This document shows, piece after piece, positions 1 through 5,249 of a DNA stretch of 5,249 nt. The notes beneath the pieces were generated by a model that did no database searches, had not been told where the DNA came from, and was given only the letters and a program-made list of their open reading frames with translations. The stretch is from Acidobacteriota bacterium (GTDB lineage: Bacteria > Acidobacteriota > Aminicenantia > UBA2199): NCBI GenBank assembly GCA_028749105.1, contig JAQUQF010000141.1, positions 1-5,249 of the forward strand, given 5' to 3'. The translations under genes were made by a program, and so were the position numbers. Each line of letters opens with the position of its first letter. The stretch's first letter is position 1.

Positions 1-1
1 C

Positions 2-1495
2 TCGGACCGCGATGCGGCCATCGCCTCCAACAACCTTGGCGACATCATGGTTATCTATACCAACACCAAGGTGGGCGCCGCCTATTATTATCGATCCCAC
101 AGCGGTTCCGCCTGGAGCGGGCCGCTCGCCATACCCAACCAGAACTACAGCGACTTTATCCAGTCTACCCTCTATTGGACCGACGTCACCGCCACCTCCG
201 ACAATGTCTTCCATGCCATCTGGGCGGTCGACTCCCACCTGTCCGAGGGCTACGGCATGTACTACGCCAGCTTCAACCCGGCCAGCAACCAATGGTCCGC
301 TCCCGAAAAGCTGCTCGGCGGCCGCATCGGCGAGCCCAAGCTCATCACCAATGCGCTCACAGATGAATTGATCCTGATCTGGGACTGGTACCTGGAAAGC
401 GGCGGCACCAAAAACAAGGACGTTTTCATCAAGGTGAAGAAAAAGAGCGGCTGGCAGGGCGAGGTCAACATCAGCCAGCAGGTGAGCGATTCATCGGACG
501 TCGTCGATGCCCCCCACGGCCAGCTCGCCGAGACCAATACCGCCGTGGCCGTCGATGAGAGCGACGGCTATGTCTATCTGGCATACAAAGAGGACCAATA
601 CGTTGAGGAGCTTGATGCGGCGGGCAAGGAGCCGTGGGAGCTGCGCATCCACGTCGTCCTGCTCGATCCCACCTACAAGATGGTCTGGAACGAGCAGGTG
701 ACCTCGGGCTACAGCGGATTTCACTTCCTCCCCTCCATTGCCGCCCTGAATGGCAAAGCGATCGTCATGTTCGCCTGGCCCCAGGAACAGACCTACAATT
801 ACATCGTCTTCACCCGCGAAGGCCAGAAATTGACCTATGACTCCCATATACTCGAGGACAACTGGATGGCCAGGATCCCCAACATCGTCAACCGCTGGTA
901 CGCCTGGCACAACAAAATCTTTGCCCACGGCGACGAGATTGCCGCCACCTACACCGATGACGCCCTGTTCACCACCATGAGGCTCATGAAGAATTGGACA
1001 TGGACGACAGGCCCCATCGATCTCAGCCATAATGAAAGGCAGTTGTATTACCCGTATGATTCCTATTCGGACCCCAAGATAGGGATCTTGACGGCGTTTC
1101 ACAATTTCCATGAAGGCGACGATGAGGACGAAAGGGAGCAAAAGGCCGAAATCTGCATCACGATCTATCACTATCCCAAGACCGTCATCCACTCCGCCAG
1201 CAATATTACCATCACGGCGCATACAGAACGCAGTTTCTTCCGCCGCATCACGATCAACCAGGTCGGCTGGCAGAACCATCAGCTGAACATCAACCGCAAT
1301 GTGACGGTCAGCAAATGGCGCATCTACCGCAAATTGAAGACCGAAGGGGTCGGACGCTACGTCAGGATCGGTGAAGTGGAAGGCTCCATCTATACCTTTA
1401 TCGATCCGAAGGGCGTTCCCGCGCAAAATCCGTACGACTATTACGTCACGGGCGTTGACGCCTCAGGCAACGAGAGCTCGCTGCCGAAAGAGTAG
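2..1495 (+). CDS. Large beta-propeller-like protein with C-terminal fibronectin type III-like domain (5' partial)
   Basis: The frame is open from base 2 to a TAG stop at 1493-1495, about 497 codons. It is open through the left edge, so the true start lies outside and the ATG at 47 is probably internal. Roughly the first 380 residues hold recurring aromatic strand motifs of a BNR/sialidase-like beta-propeller: A-Y-Y-Y-R-S-H-S-G-S-A-W-S-G-P (a degenerate Asp-box, S-x-x-G-x-x-W), M-Y-Y-A-S-F ... N-Q-W-S-A-P, and K-S-G-W-Q-G. No sialidase catalytic set is evident, so enzymatic activity should not be assumed. An acidic stretch (G-D-D-E-D-E-R-E) lies near 1118-1141. From about 1185 to the end is an FN3-like module with W-R-I-Y-R-K, then Y-T-F-I-D-P, then Y-Y-V-T-G-V-D-A-S-G-N-E-S. 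The protein stops right after it, with no visible sorting signal or membrane anchor. Such proteins are usually exported and bind surfaces or glycans; this is inference because the N-terminus is missing. It converges on the tRNA gene. Confidence 0.85.
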   Translation, partial: SDRDAAIASNNLGDIMVIYTNTKVGAAYYYRSHSGSAWSGPLAIPNQNYSDFIQSTLYWTDVTATSDNVFHAIWAVDSHLSEGYGMYYASFNPASNQWSAPEKLLGGRIGEPKLITNALTDELILIWDWYLESGGTKNKDVFIKVKKKSGWQGEVNISQQVSDSSDVVDAPHGQLAETNTAVAVDESDGYVYLAYKEDQYVEELDAAGKEPWELRIHVVLLDPTYKMVWNEQVTSGYSGFHFLPSIAALNGKAIVMFAWPQEQTYNYIVFTREGQKLTYDSHILEDNWMARIPNIVNRWYAWHNKIFAHGDEIAATYTDDALFTTMRLMKNWTWTTGPIDLSHNERQLYYPYDSYSDPKIGILTAFHNFHEGDDEDEREQKAEICITIYHYPKTVIHSASNITITAHTERSFFRRITINQVGWQNHQLNINRNVTVSKWRIYRKLKTEGVGRYVRIGEVEGSIYTFIDPKGVPAQNPYDYYVTGVDASGNESSLPKE

Positions 1496-1514
1496 AAAGG
1501 CGACGAAAAATATC

Positions 1515-1536
1515 AAAAAAAATGGCTCCTCAGGAG
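1515..1536 (-). terminator. T8 tract directly after tRNA-Asn, possible intrinsic terminator
   Basis: On the minus strand the encoded CCA (1525-1523) is followed at once by eight T residues (1522-1515), then GATATTTTT. The last tRNA bases can form an alternative short hairpin, CTCC-TGA-GGAG (1536-1526), separated from the T tract only by CCA. The stem is just 4 bp and competes with the acceptor and T stems of the tRNA. Termination is therefore plausible from the U tract and its position, but not certain. No other hairpin with a T run is visible downstream of the tRNA, and none is visible for the convergent + strand gene ending at 1495. Confidence 0.4.
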
Positions 1537-1598
1537 GGACTTGAACCCCCAACCTAATGGTTAACAGCCATCCGCTCTGCCGATTGAGCTACTGAGGA
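1523..1598 (-). tRNA. tRNA-Asn (anticodon GUU), CCA encoded
   Basis: The minus strand folds into a full 76-nt cloverleaf. The acceptor stem is TCCTCAG/CTGAGGA. The D arm is GCTC/GAGC with loop AATCGGCA. The anticodon stem is GATGG/CCATT with loop CTGTTAA, giving anticodon GTT (asparagine). The variable loop is AGGTT. The T arm is GGGGG/CCCTC (one G-T pair) with the standard loop TTCAAGT. The discriminator is G and the terminal CCA is encoded at 1525-1523. All stems are intact, so this is a functional gene rather than an attachment-site remnant. It delivers asparagine, by direct charging or by the Asp-tRNA(Asn) amidation route; the window does not show which. It lies 79 bp downstream of znuB on the same strand and has its own promoter. 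Confidence 0.97.
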
Positions 1599-1609
1599 AC
1601 CCGAAAAGA

Positions 1610-1638
1610 ATTATAGCATTCATCCGAAAGAGTGTCAA
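1610..1638 (-). promoter_or_regulatory. Near-perfect sigma-70 promoter of tRNA-Asn
   Basis: Read on the minus strand, TTGACA (1638-1633) is followed by a 17-bp spacer and TATAAT (1615-1610). Both hexamers match the consensus exactly at the optimal spacing. Transcription would start near 1603-1602, leaving a leader of only about 4-5 nt before the mature tRNA 5' end at 1598. This suits a strong constitutive stable-RNA promoter. The run downstream of the -10 (TCTTTTCGGG) is not obviously a GC-rich stringent discriminator. Confidence 0.88.
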
Positions 1639-1677
1639 TGGATTTTTTGAACCTCCAATCAACCGAAACCTATACTT

Positions 1678-2523
1678 TTATAGTTCAGTTTTGGATTGTT
1701 GCCTCGACCGTTTGCCCCACGCAGAGGCGACAAAGGCCAGGGAAAAAATGGCGCTGCCGGTGAGGACGATCACCGCGCCGGCGGGCAGGTCGAGGATGTA
1801 GGAGAGCAGAAGCCCGGCCAGGACGGTGAATTCGGCGATCAGGACGGTCCACCAGGTGAGCGCCTTGAAGGAGCGGCTGAACAGACGGGCGGTCGAGACC
1901 GGGATGATCAGGATGGCGCTGACCAGGACGACGCCCAGGACGCGGATACCCAGCACCAGGGAGCAGGCGAGCATGATGTACAGGAGCAGCTCGTAGAGGT
2001 CGGGATTGATGCCGGCCATGCAGGCCATCTCGCGATCGAGGGCCAGCAGCGTCAGCTTGCGCTTGTGGCTGGCAATGAAGGCCAGGATCGAGGCCCCGAA
2101 AACGACGATCAGCGCCAGGTCCTGGGTGCGGATGGCCAGGATGTTGCCGAACAGGTAGCCGATCAGCTCGGGCTGGTAACCCGGGCGCAGGCTGATCAGG
2201 ATGACGCCCAGGGCCATGCCGCTGGTGAACATGATGCCGATGATGGAGTCGCTGGACAGGGGGCTCTTCTTTTCGAGCCAGTAGACCAGGGCGGCCAGCA
2301 GCATGCTGAAGGCCAGGGCCGACAGCAGCGGGCTGAAGCGCGTCAGCAGCCCGATGGCGGCCCCGGCCAGGGCGGCGTGGGCGATGCCGTCGCTGAAGAA
2401 CGCCATCTTGCGCAGGGTGACGAAAATGCCCAGGTAGGAGAGGAGTAGCCCCAGGACCAGGCCGGCCAGCAGGGCCCGCTGCATGAAGGGCAGCTGCAGC
2501 AGTTCAGCCATGGTGATTCCCAT
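1678..2523 (-). CDS. znuB: Zinc ABC transporter permease, ABC-3 family
   Basis: This is the membrane channel of the zinc importer; it passes Zn(II) released by ZnuA into the cytoplasm, probably as a homodimer with two ZnuC subunits. The 281 residues are very hydrophobic, with about 8-9 membrane segments (roughly 17-36, 48-60, 64-83, 94-112, 135-152, 180-212 as one or two, 224-244, 248-268) and a short basic C-tail (K-R-S-R). Family motifs visible are P-F-M-Q-R-A-L-L-A-G at the N-terminus, M-A-F-F-S-D-G-I-A-H-A-A-L-A-G (40-54), the cytoplasmic D-R-E-M-A-C-M-A-G-I (163-172) likely at the ATPase interface, and I-L-I-I-P-V-S-T-A-R (204-213). The length is usual for the family. The ATG at 2523 overlaps the end of znuC by 20 bp. 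A second in-frame ATG at 2511 (weak GGGA six bases upstream, 8-bp overlap) gives the more typical family start M-A-E-L-L-Q. Either is possible. This overlap indicates translational coupling. The stop is TAA. ABC-3 permeases also move Mn or Fe; zinc is inferred from the His-rich partners. Confidence 0.95.
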   Translation of the reverse strand: MGITMAELLQLPFMQRALLAGLVLGLLLSYLGIFVTLRKMAFFSDGIAHAALAGAAIGLLTRFSPLLSALAFSMLLAALVYWLEKKSPLSSDSIIGIMFTSGMALGVILISLRPGYQPELIGYLFGNILAIRTQDLALIVVFGASILAFIASHKRKLTLLALDREMACMAGINPDLYELLLYIMLACSLVLGIRVLGVVLVSAILIIPVSTARLFSRSFKALTWWTVLIAEFTVLAGLLLSYILDLPAGAVIVLTGSAIFSLAFVASAWGKRSRQQSKTEL

Positions 2524-3244
2524 GCCCGGCCTGTGCCGCTTCGTGGCCGTGAACCTTGAAGTCGGCGTTCTCGCCGTAGAGCTTTTTGAGGACTTCGGCG
2601 GTCAGGGCGGTGCGTGTCTCGCCGTGGGAGACCAGGTCGCGGTTCAGGCAGATGATGCGGTCGGTGAACTTGTAGACCATGCTGATCTCGTGGGAGACCA
2701 TCATGACGGTCACGCCGTGCTCGCGATTCAGGTGCTGGATGACCGAATAGAAATCGCCCTGGCCCTCAATGTCGATGCCGCTGGTGGCCTCGTCGAGAAA
2801 GAGCAGGCGCGGATGGTGGAGCAGGGCGTGGGCCAGCAGGACGCGCTGCAGCTGCCCGCCGGACAGCTCGCCGATCAGCTTGCCCTTGAACTCGTTCATG
2901 CCCACCTCGTCCAGGGCGCCGTGGACGGGGAGCTTTTCCGGCGTTCGGCAGGTCAGGTTGATGAATTCCTCTACGGTCAGCGGGAAATTGCTGTCGAAGG
3001 CGAAGCGCTGGGGCATGTAGCCCACCTGTGCCAGGACCTGGCGCACCGGCAGGGAAAAGAGGCGGATCTCCCCCTCGTAGGGGATCAGGCCGAGGATCGC
3101 TTTCAGCAGCGTGGTCTTGCCCGAACCGTTCGGGCCGATGACGGCGATGATCGCCTCTTTTTCGATGGTGAAGCTGACGTGATCCAGCGCCAGGCTGCCG
3201 TTGAAGCGCACAGTCAGGTCTTTGACTTCCAGGACGGGAGGCAT
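2504..3244 (-). CDS. znuC: Zinc ABC transporter ATP-binding protein
   Basis: This is the cytoplasmic ATPase that powers zinc import through ZnuB. All ABC hallmarks are present in its 246 residues: Walker A G-P-N-G-S-G-K-T at 37-44, Q-loop M-P-Q with Q79, signature L-S-G-G-Q at 127-131, Walker B L-L-F-L-D-E at 147-152 with catalytic E152, D-loop S-G-I-D at 155-158, and switch histidine H185 in S-H-E. The domain is therefore expected to be active. The last 15 residues carry five histidines (232, 234, 241, 244, 245), a likely metal-binding tail that supports zinc as the cargo. The start at 3244 lies 3 bp after the znuA TGA stop, and the end overlaps znuB, so the three genes form one transcript. 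The ribosome site is weak (GGGG about nine bases upstream, inside znuA), consistent with coupled translation. The ABC ATPase identity is certain. Assignment to the zinc rather than the manganese branch rests on context and the His tail. Confidence 0.95.
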   Translation of the reverse strand: MPPVLEVKDLTVRFNGSLALDHVSFTIEKEAIIAVIGPNGSGKTTLLKAILGLIPYEGEIRLFSLPVRQVLAQVGYMPQRFAFDSNFPLTVEEFINLTCRTPEKLPVHGALDEVGMNEFKGKLIGELSGGQLQRVLLAHALLHHPRLLFLDEATSGIDIEGQGDFYSVIQHLNREHGVTVMMVSHEISMVYKFTDRIICLNRDLVSHGETRTALTAEVLKKLYGENADFKVHGHEAAQAGHGNHHG

Positions 3245-3247
3245 GGA

Positions 3248-4153
3248 TCAGCGCCCCAGTGCCTGCAGAATGCGGCGCGCGTTGCGTTGCAGCAGGCCGG
3301 CATAGGAATCGCGCGGCGCCGCCCCGCCAAGGGGATCGAGGACGACCAGAGACAGGCCCAGGTCGCGCAGCAGGGGCTCGAGGCTCGCGGCAGGCAGCTG
3401 CGGCTCGGAAAAAACGGTCTTGAGCCCGAGGCGTTTGACCCGGCCATAGAGTTCCCGGATGTCGCGCGACGAGGGCTCGCGCCCGGGCGAAGCCTGGAAC
3501 ACGGCCGCGATCTCCAGCCCGTAAGCCGCGGCGAAATAACGCCAGCCGTCATGAAAAACGAGCATCTTCCTGTTCTTCAAAGTGGAGAGGGTCTTCCCTA
3601 TCTCCGCGTGCAGTGCAACCAGTTCCCGGGCATATTCCCGGCAGTTTTGCTCATAGAAGGCGGCATGAGCGGGGTCAGCGGCCGACAGGGCGCCGGCGAT
3701 GGTCCGGGCCATGATCGCGCCGTTGGCGGCGCTCAGCCAGTAATGCGGGTCGAACCCCTCGTCGCTAGGCGATGCTCCATGGTCGTGTCCGTGCCCGTCA
3801 TCGTGGAACGGGAGGCGGACGATATCCTTGTGCAGCGCGACGATGGCCGCGTGCGGCAGGCTGTCGCCGACCCCGTCGATCCAGTCGTCCACGCCGCCGA
3901 TCTTGAAAATGAGGCGCGCCGGCTGCAATTGCCTGACCTTGCCCGGGGTCAGGTCGAACGTATGGGGGGAGGCGCCTGCGGGCAGGACCTGGATCACGCG
4001 CACGGCGGGCCCGGCGACATGGCGGGCGATGTCGGCAACGGGAAAGATGGTGGCGGCCACGACCAAAGGCTCGTCTGCCGCACCCGCCAGAAAATGGCAA
4101 GACATCAGCACGGCCAGGATGCAGGCAAGCGGGAAAGAACGGCGGTCGCTCAT
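3248..4153 (-). CDS. znuA: Zinc ABC transporter substrate-binding protein, cluster 9 family
   Basis: This is the extracytoplasmic protein that captures Zn(II) and docks to ZnuB. Its 301 residues begin with a Sec signal: basic D-R-R, a hydrophobic core at about 7-23, and A-G-A-A at 23-26 as a probable signal peptidase I site. A cysteine in L-M-S-C (16-19) is a poor lipobox, so lipidation cannot be excluded. Probable metal ligands follow the family pattern: H64 in S-P-H-T-F, H137 in D-P-H-Y-W-L, H201 in F-H-D, and acidic D273 in V-L-D-P-L-G-G. A His-rich loop, H-D-D-G-H-G-H-D-H at 117-125, lies just before the second ligand; this loop is typical of zinc rather than manganese members. The central K-T-L-S-T-L-K helix connects the two lobes. 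It is the first gene of the operon. No Shine-Dalgarno is visible before the ATG at 4153, and the best promoter lies almost on top of it. The start is kept because it alone supplies the basic end of the signal peptide. Confidence 0.95.
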   Translation of the reverse strand: MSDRRSFPLACILAVLMSCHFLAGAADEPLVVAATIFPVADIARHVAGPAVRVIQVLPAGASPHTFDLTPGKVRQLQPARLIFKIGGVDDWIDGVGDSLPHAAIVALHKDIVRLPFHDDGHGHDHGASPSDEGFDPHYWLSAANGAIMARTIAGALSAADPAHAAFYEQNCREYARELVALHAEIGKTLSTLKNRKMLVFHDGWRYFAAAYGLEIAAVFQASPGREPSSRDIRELYGRVKRLGLKTVFSEPQLPAASLEPLLRDLGLSLVVLDPLGGAAPRDSYAGLLQRNARRILQALGR

Positions 4154-4162
4154 GTGGCGATC

Positions 4163-4191
4163 ATTGTAACAGAAACATGGCGGCGAGTAAA
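4163..4191 (-). promoter_or_regulatory. Candidate promoter of the znuACB operon
   Basis: On the minus strand, TTTACT (4191-4186; four of six consensus bases) is followed by a 17-bp spacer and TACAAT (4168-4163; five of six). The start point would fall near 4156, only a few bases before the znuA ATG at 4153, so the mRNA would have almost no leader. This agrees with the absence of a Shine-Dalgarno. A weaker alternative farther up (TTGGCG, 18 bp, CATCAT) would give a normal leader. No clear Zur or MntR palindrome overlaps the site. Confidence 0.5.
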
Positions 4192-4197
4192 TTTTCG

Positions 4198-4220
4198 GCC
4201 TTGATGATGCGCCTTGTTGA
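4198..4220. repeat. Tandem direct repeat, 10-bp units at 13-bp period, between divergent promoters
   Basis: GCCTTGATGA at 4198-4207 is repeated as GCCTTGTTGA at 4211-4220, with one mismatch. The first copy lies just upstream of the znuA -35 element. The second overlaps the -35 (4217-4222) of the rightward MFS promoter. The placement suits a shared operator for both directions, but the repeat is short and could be chance. Confidence 0.45.
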
Positions 4221-4244
4221 CGAGGACCGCCAATGCGGTATAAT
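4217..4244 (+). promoter_or_regulatory. Sigma-70 promoter of the MFS transporter gene
   Basis: TTGACG (4217-4222, five of six consensus bases) and TATAAT (4239-4244, perfect) are separated by 16 bp. Transcription would begin near 4251, giving a leader of about 25 nt that contains the Shine-Dalgarno at 4265-4271. The spacer holds a perfect 5-bp dyad, ACCGC-CAAT-GCGGT (4226-4239), whose last base is also the first base of the -10. It could be an operator half-site pair, or chance. Confidence 0.75.
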
Positions 4245-4264
4245 TGCTATCATCCCTGCCTGGC

Positions 4265-4271
4265 AAGGAGG
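4265..4271 (+). promoter_or_regulatory. Perfect Shine-Dalgarno deciding the GTG start of the MFS gene
   Basis: AAGGAGG ends four bases before the GTG at 4276, which fixes the start although the codon is not ATG. A possible leader hairpin, TGCCT (4257-4261) with AGGCA (4269-4273) around a 7-nt loop, would partly mask this site. The stem is only 5 bp, so any effect on translation is uncertain. Confidence 0.8.
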
Positions 4272-4275
4272 CACA

Positions 4276-5249
4276 GTGAACGAAAAGCATCCCGGAAAAA
4301 AACTGCCGCGCAACGTCAAGATCGTGGGTCTTACCAGTTTTCTGACCGACGTGTCCAGCGAAATGGTGATCAACACCCTGCCGCTTTTCATGAAGAACGT
4401 CCTGGGCGTGAAGACCAGCATCATCGGCCTGATCGAAGGGGTGGCCGAGTCGACCTCCAGCCTGCTGCGCCTCTTCTCGGGTTGGTTTTCGGACCGGCTG
4501 GGAAAGCGCAAGGCGCTGGCGGTGCTGGGCTATGGGATCTCGGCGTTGTTCAAGCCTTTGTTTTATTTCGCCAATTCCTGGGGAGTGGTTGCTGCCGCCC
4601 GCTGGGGCGACCGCGTCGGCAAGGGGGTGCGCACCGCCCCGCGCGACGCCCTGGTGGCTGACTCCACGCCGTTGGCGCAGCGCGGCTACGCCTTCGGCTT
4701 CCATCGCGCCGCCGACACGGCGGGGGCCTTCCTCGGATTGGTCATTGCCCTGGCCATAGTCTGGTTCTTCCAGAAGGGGAGCGGCGTGCTGCTGGCAGGG
4801 ACTTTCCGCATCATCGTCCTGGCCAGCCTGGTCCCGGCATTCCTGGGGGTGATCGTCCTGGCCCTGGGTGTCAAGGAGATTCCCGCTGCCGGGTCCATTG
4901 GCGCCCGCCCCAAATTCGGTTTCAAGTCCTTGAGCAAGGATTTCCGTTATTTTGTAGTCATCGTCGGGATTTTTGAACTGGGCAACTCTTCCGACGCCTT
5001 CATCATCCTGCGCGCCCAGGAACGCGGCCTCTCGATCGTCGGCATCTTCGCCATGCTGATCGCCTTCAATTTCGTCTATTCTTCGCTCTCCCTGGCGGCG
5101 GGAAAGCTTTCGGACCGTGTCGGCCGGAGGCGGATCATCCTGGCCGGCTGGGCATTGTATGCCTTCACCTATCTCGGATTGGCCGTCGCCCGCTCGGCGG
5201 TGCATATCATTGTCCTGTACATCGTGTATGGCGCCTACTATGGTTTGAG
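4276..5249 (+). CDS. Major facilitator superfamily (MFS) transporter (3' partial)
   Basis: The frame starts at GTG 4276 behind AAGGAGG and stays open for 324 codons to the right edge, so the C-terminal part is missing. It is an inner-membrane transporter of the major facilitator superfamily. MFS motif A occurs in both halves: G-W-F-S-D-R-L-G-K-R-K (69-79) in the loop after the second segment, and G-K-L-S-D-R-V-G-R-R-R (276-286) in the repeated half. Other striking conserved-looking segments are L-T-S-F-L-T-D-V-S-S-E-M (19-30), R-W-G-D-R-V-G-K-G-V-R-T-A-P-R-D-A-L (109-126) and G-N-S-S-D-A-F (236-242). Hydrophobic spans alternate with basic loops, and a soluble linker at about 200-222 separates the halves. 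About nine or ten of the usual twelve segments lie in the window. The substrate cannot be inferred; efflux is common for such proteins. It is divergent from znuA with a shared 122-bp control region, so co-regulation is possible but unproven. Confidence 0.92.
   Translation, partial: MNEKHPGKKLPRNVKIVGLTSFLTDVSSEMVINTLPLFMKNVLGVKTSIIGLIEGVAESTSSLLRLFSGWFSDRLGKRKALAVLGYGISALFKPLFYFANSWGVVAAARWGDRVGKGVRTAPRDALVADSTPLAQRGYAFGFHRAADTAGAFLGLVIALAIVWFFQKGSGVLLAGTFRIIVLASLVPAFLGVIVLALGVKEIPAAGSIGARPKFGFKSLSKDFRYFVVIVGIFELGNSSDAFIILRAQERGLSIVGIFAMLIAFNFVYSSLSLAAGKLSDRVGRRRIILAGWALYAFTYLGLAVARSAVHIIVLYIVYGAYYGL

Noticed and set aside
491..1426. 311-codon minus-strand open frame opposite the FN3 protein gene
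   Set aside because: It is a shadow of the + strand gene, with no ribosome site or recognisable motif. The + strand frame has clear FN3 and propeller patterns.
1523..1598. tRNA-Asn as an integration site of a mobile element
   Set aside because: The tRNA is intact, with no duplicated 3' fragment, integrase or phage gene in the flanks. The neighbours are housekeeping-type genes.
1696..2448. 250-codon + strand open frame opposite znuB
   Set aside because: It is the complement of transmembrane codons and yields a Q/D/G-rich artefact; znuB is unmistakable on the other strand.
4163..4181. Possible Zur/Fur-like palindrome CATTGTAACAGAAACATGG over the znuA -10
   Set aside because: Only about five of nine symmetric pairs match, which is too poor to call an operator.
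2483..4204. Long + strand open frame of 573 codons opposite znuA and znuC
   Set aside because: It is antisense to two genes with complete family motifs. Its translation is rich in Q, G, D, A and V without domain features, as expected of an antisense frame in GC-rich coding DNA.
4150..5205. 351-codon minus-strand open frame opposite the MFS gene
   Set aside because: It runs through the divergent promoter region, and its composition is low-complexity Q/G/D-rich. The + strand MFS frame has a perfect Shine-Dalgarno and both MFS motifs.

Overview
This window comes from a GC-rich bacterial chromosome and looks like ordinary host sequence rather than a mobile or accessory region. I see no transposase, integrase, phage gene or CRISPR array. 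Consensus-like sigma-70 promoters, a perfect Shine-Dalgarno before one gene, an encoded tRNA CCA end and a Sec signal peptide fit a bacterium with an envelope. The secreted-type beta-propeller plus fibronectin-III protein at the left edge ends in a module (I-Y-R-K ... Y-Y-V-T-G-V-D-A-S-G-N-E-S) common in Acidobacteriota and Aminicenantes-like bacteria. That lineage guess is weak inference.

Layout, left to right. (1) Positions 2-1495, + strand: the 3' part of a large protein with beta-propeller-like repeats and a C-terminal FN3-type domain, cut by the window edge. (2) Positions 1523-1598, - strand: a complete tRNA-Asn(GUU) with encoded CCA, a near-perfect promoter just upstream (TTGACA, 17 bp, TATAAT) and a T8 tract directly after CCA. 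(3) Positions 1678-4153, - strand: a compact operon for a high-affinity zinc ABC importer, transcribed znuA (binding protein), znuC (ATPase), znuB (permease). A 3-bp gap separates the first two genes, and the last two overlap. (4) Positions 4154-4275: a divergent promoter region with one candidate promoter per direction, a 13-bp-period direct repeat between them and a small dyad in the rightward promoter. (5) Positions 4276-5249, + strand: the 5' part of a major facilitator superfamily transporter that starts at GTG behind a perfect Shine-Dalgarno and runs off the right edge.

Functionally, ZnuA would capture Zn(II) outside the inner membrane and deliver it to the ZnuB channel, powered by ZnuC. 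His-rich stretches in both ZnuA (a loop) and ZnuC (the C-terminal tail) support zinc over manganese. The divergent MFS gene shares the control region, but its substrate cannot be read from sequence. I found no convincing new biological system. The items most worth a second look are the divergent control region, the apparently near-leaderless znuA transcript and the unusual 3' end of the tRNA gene.
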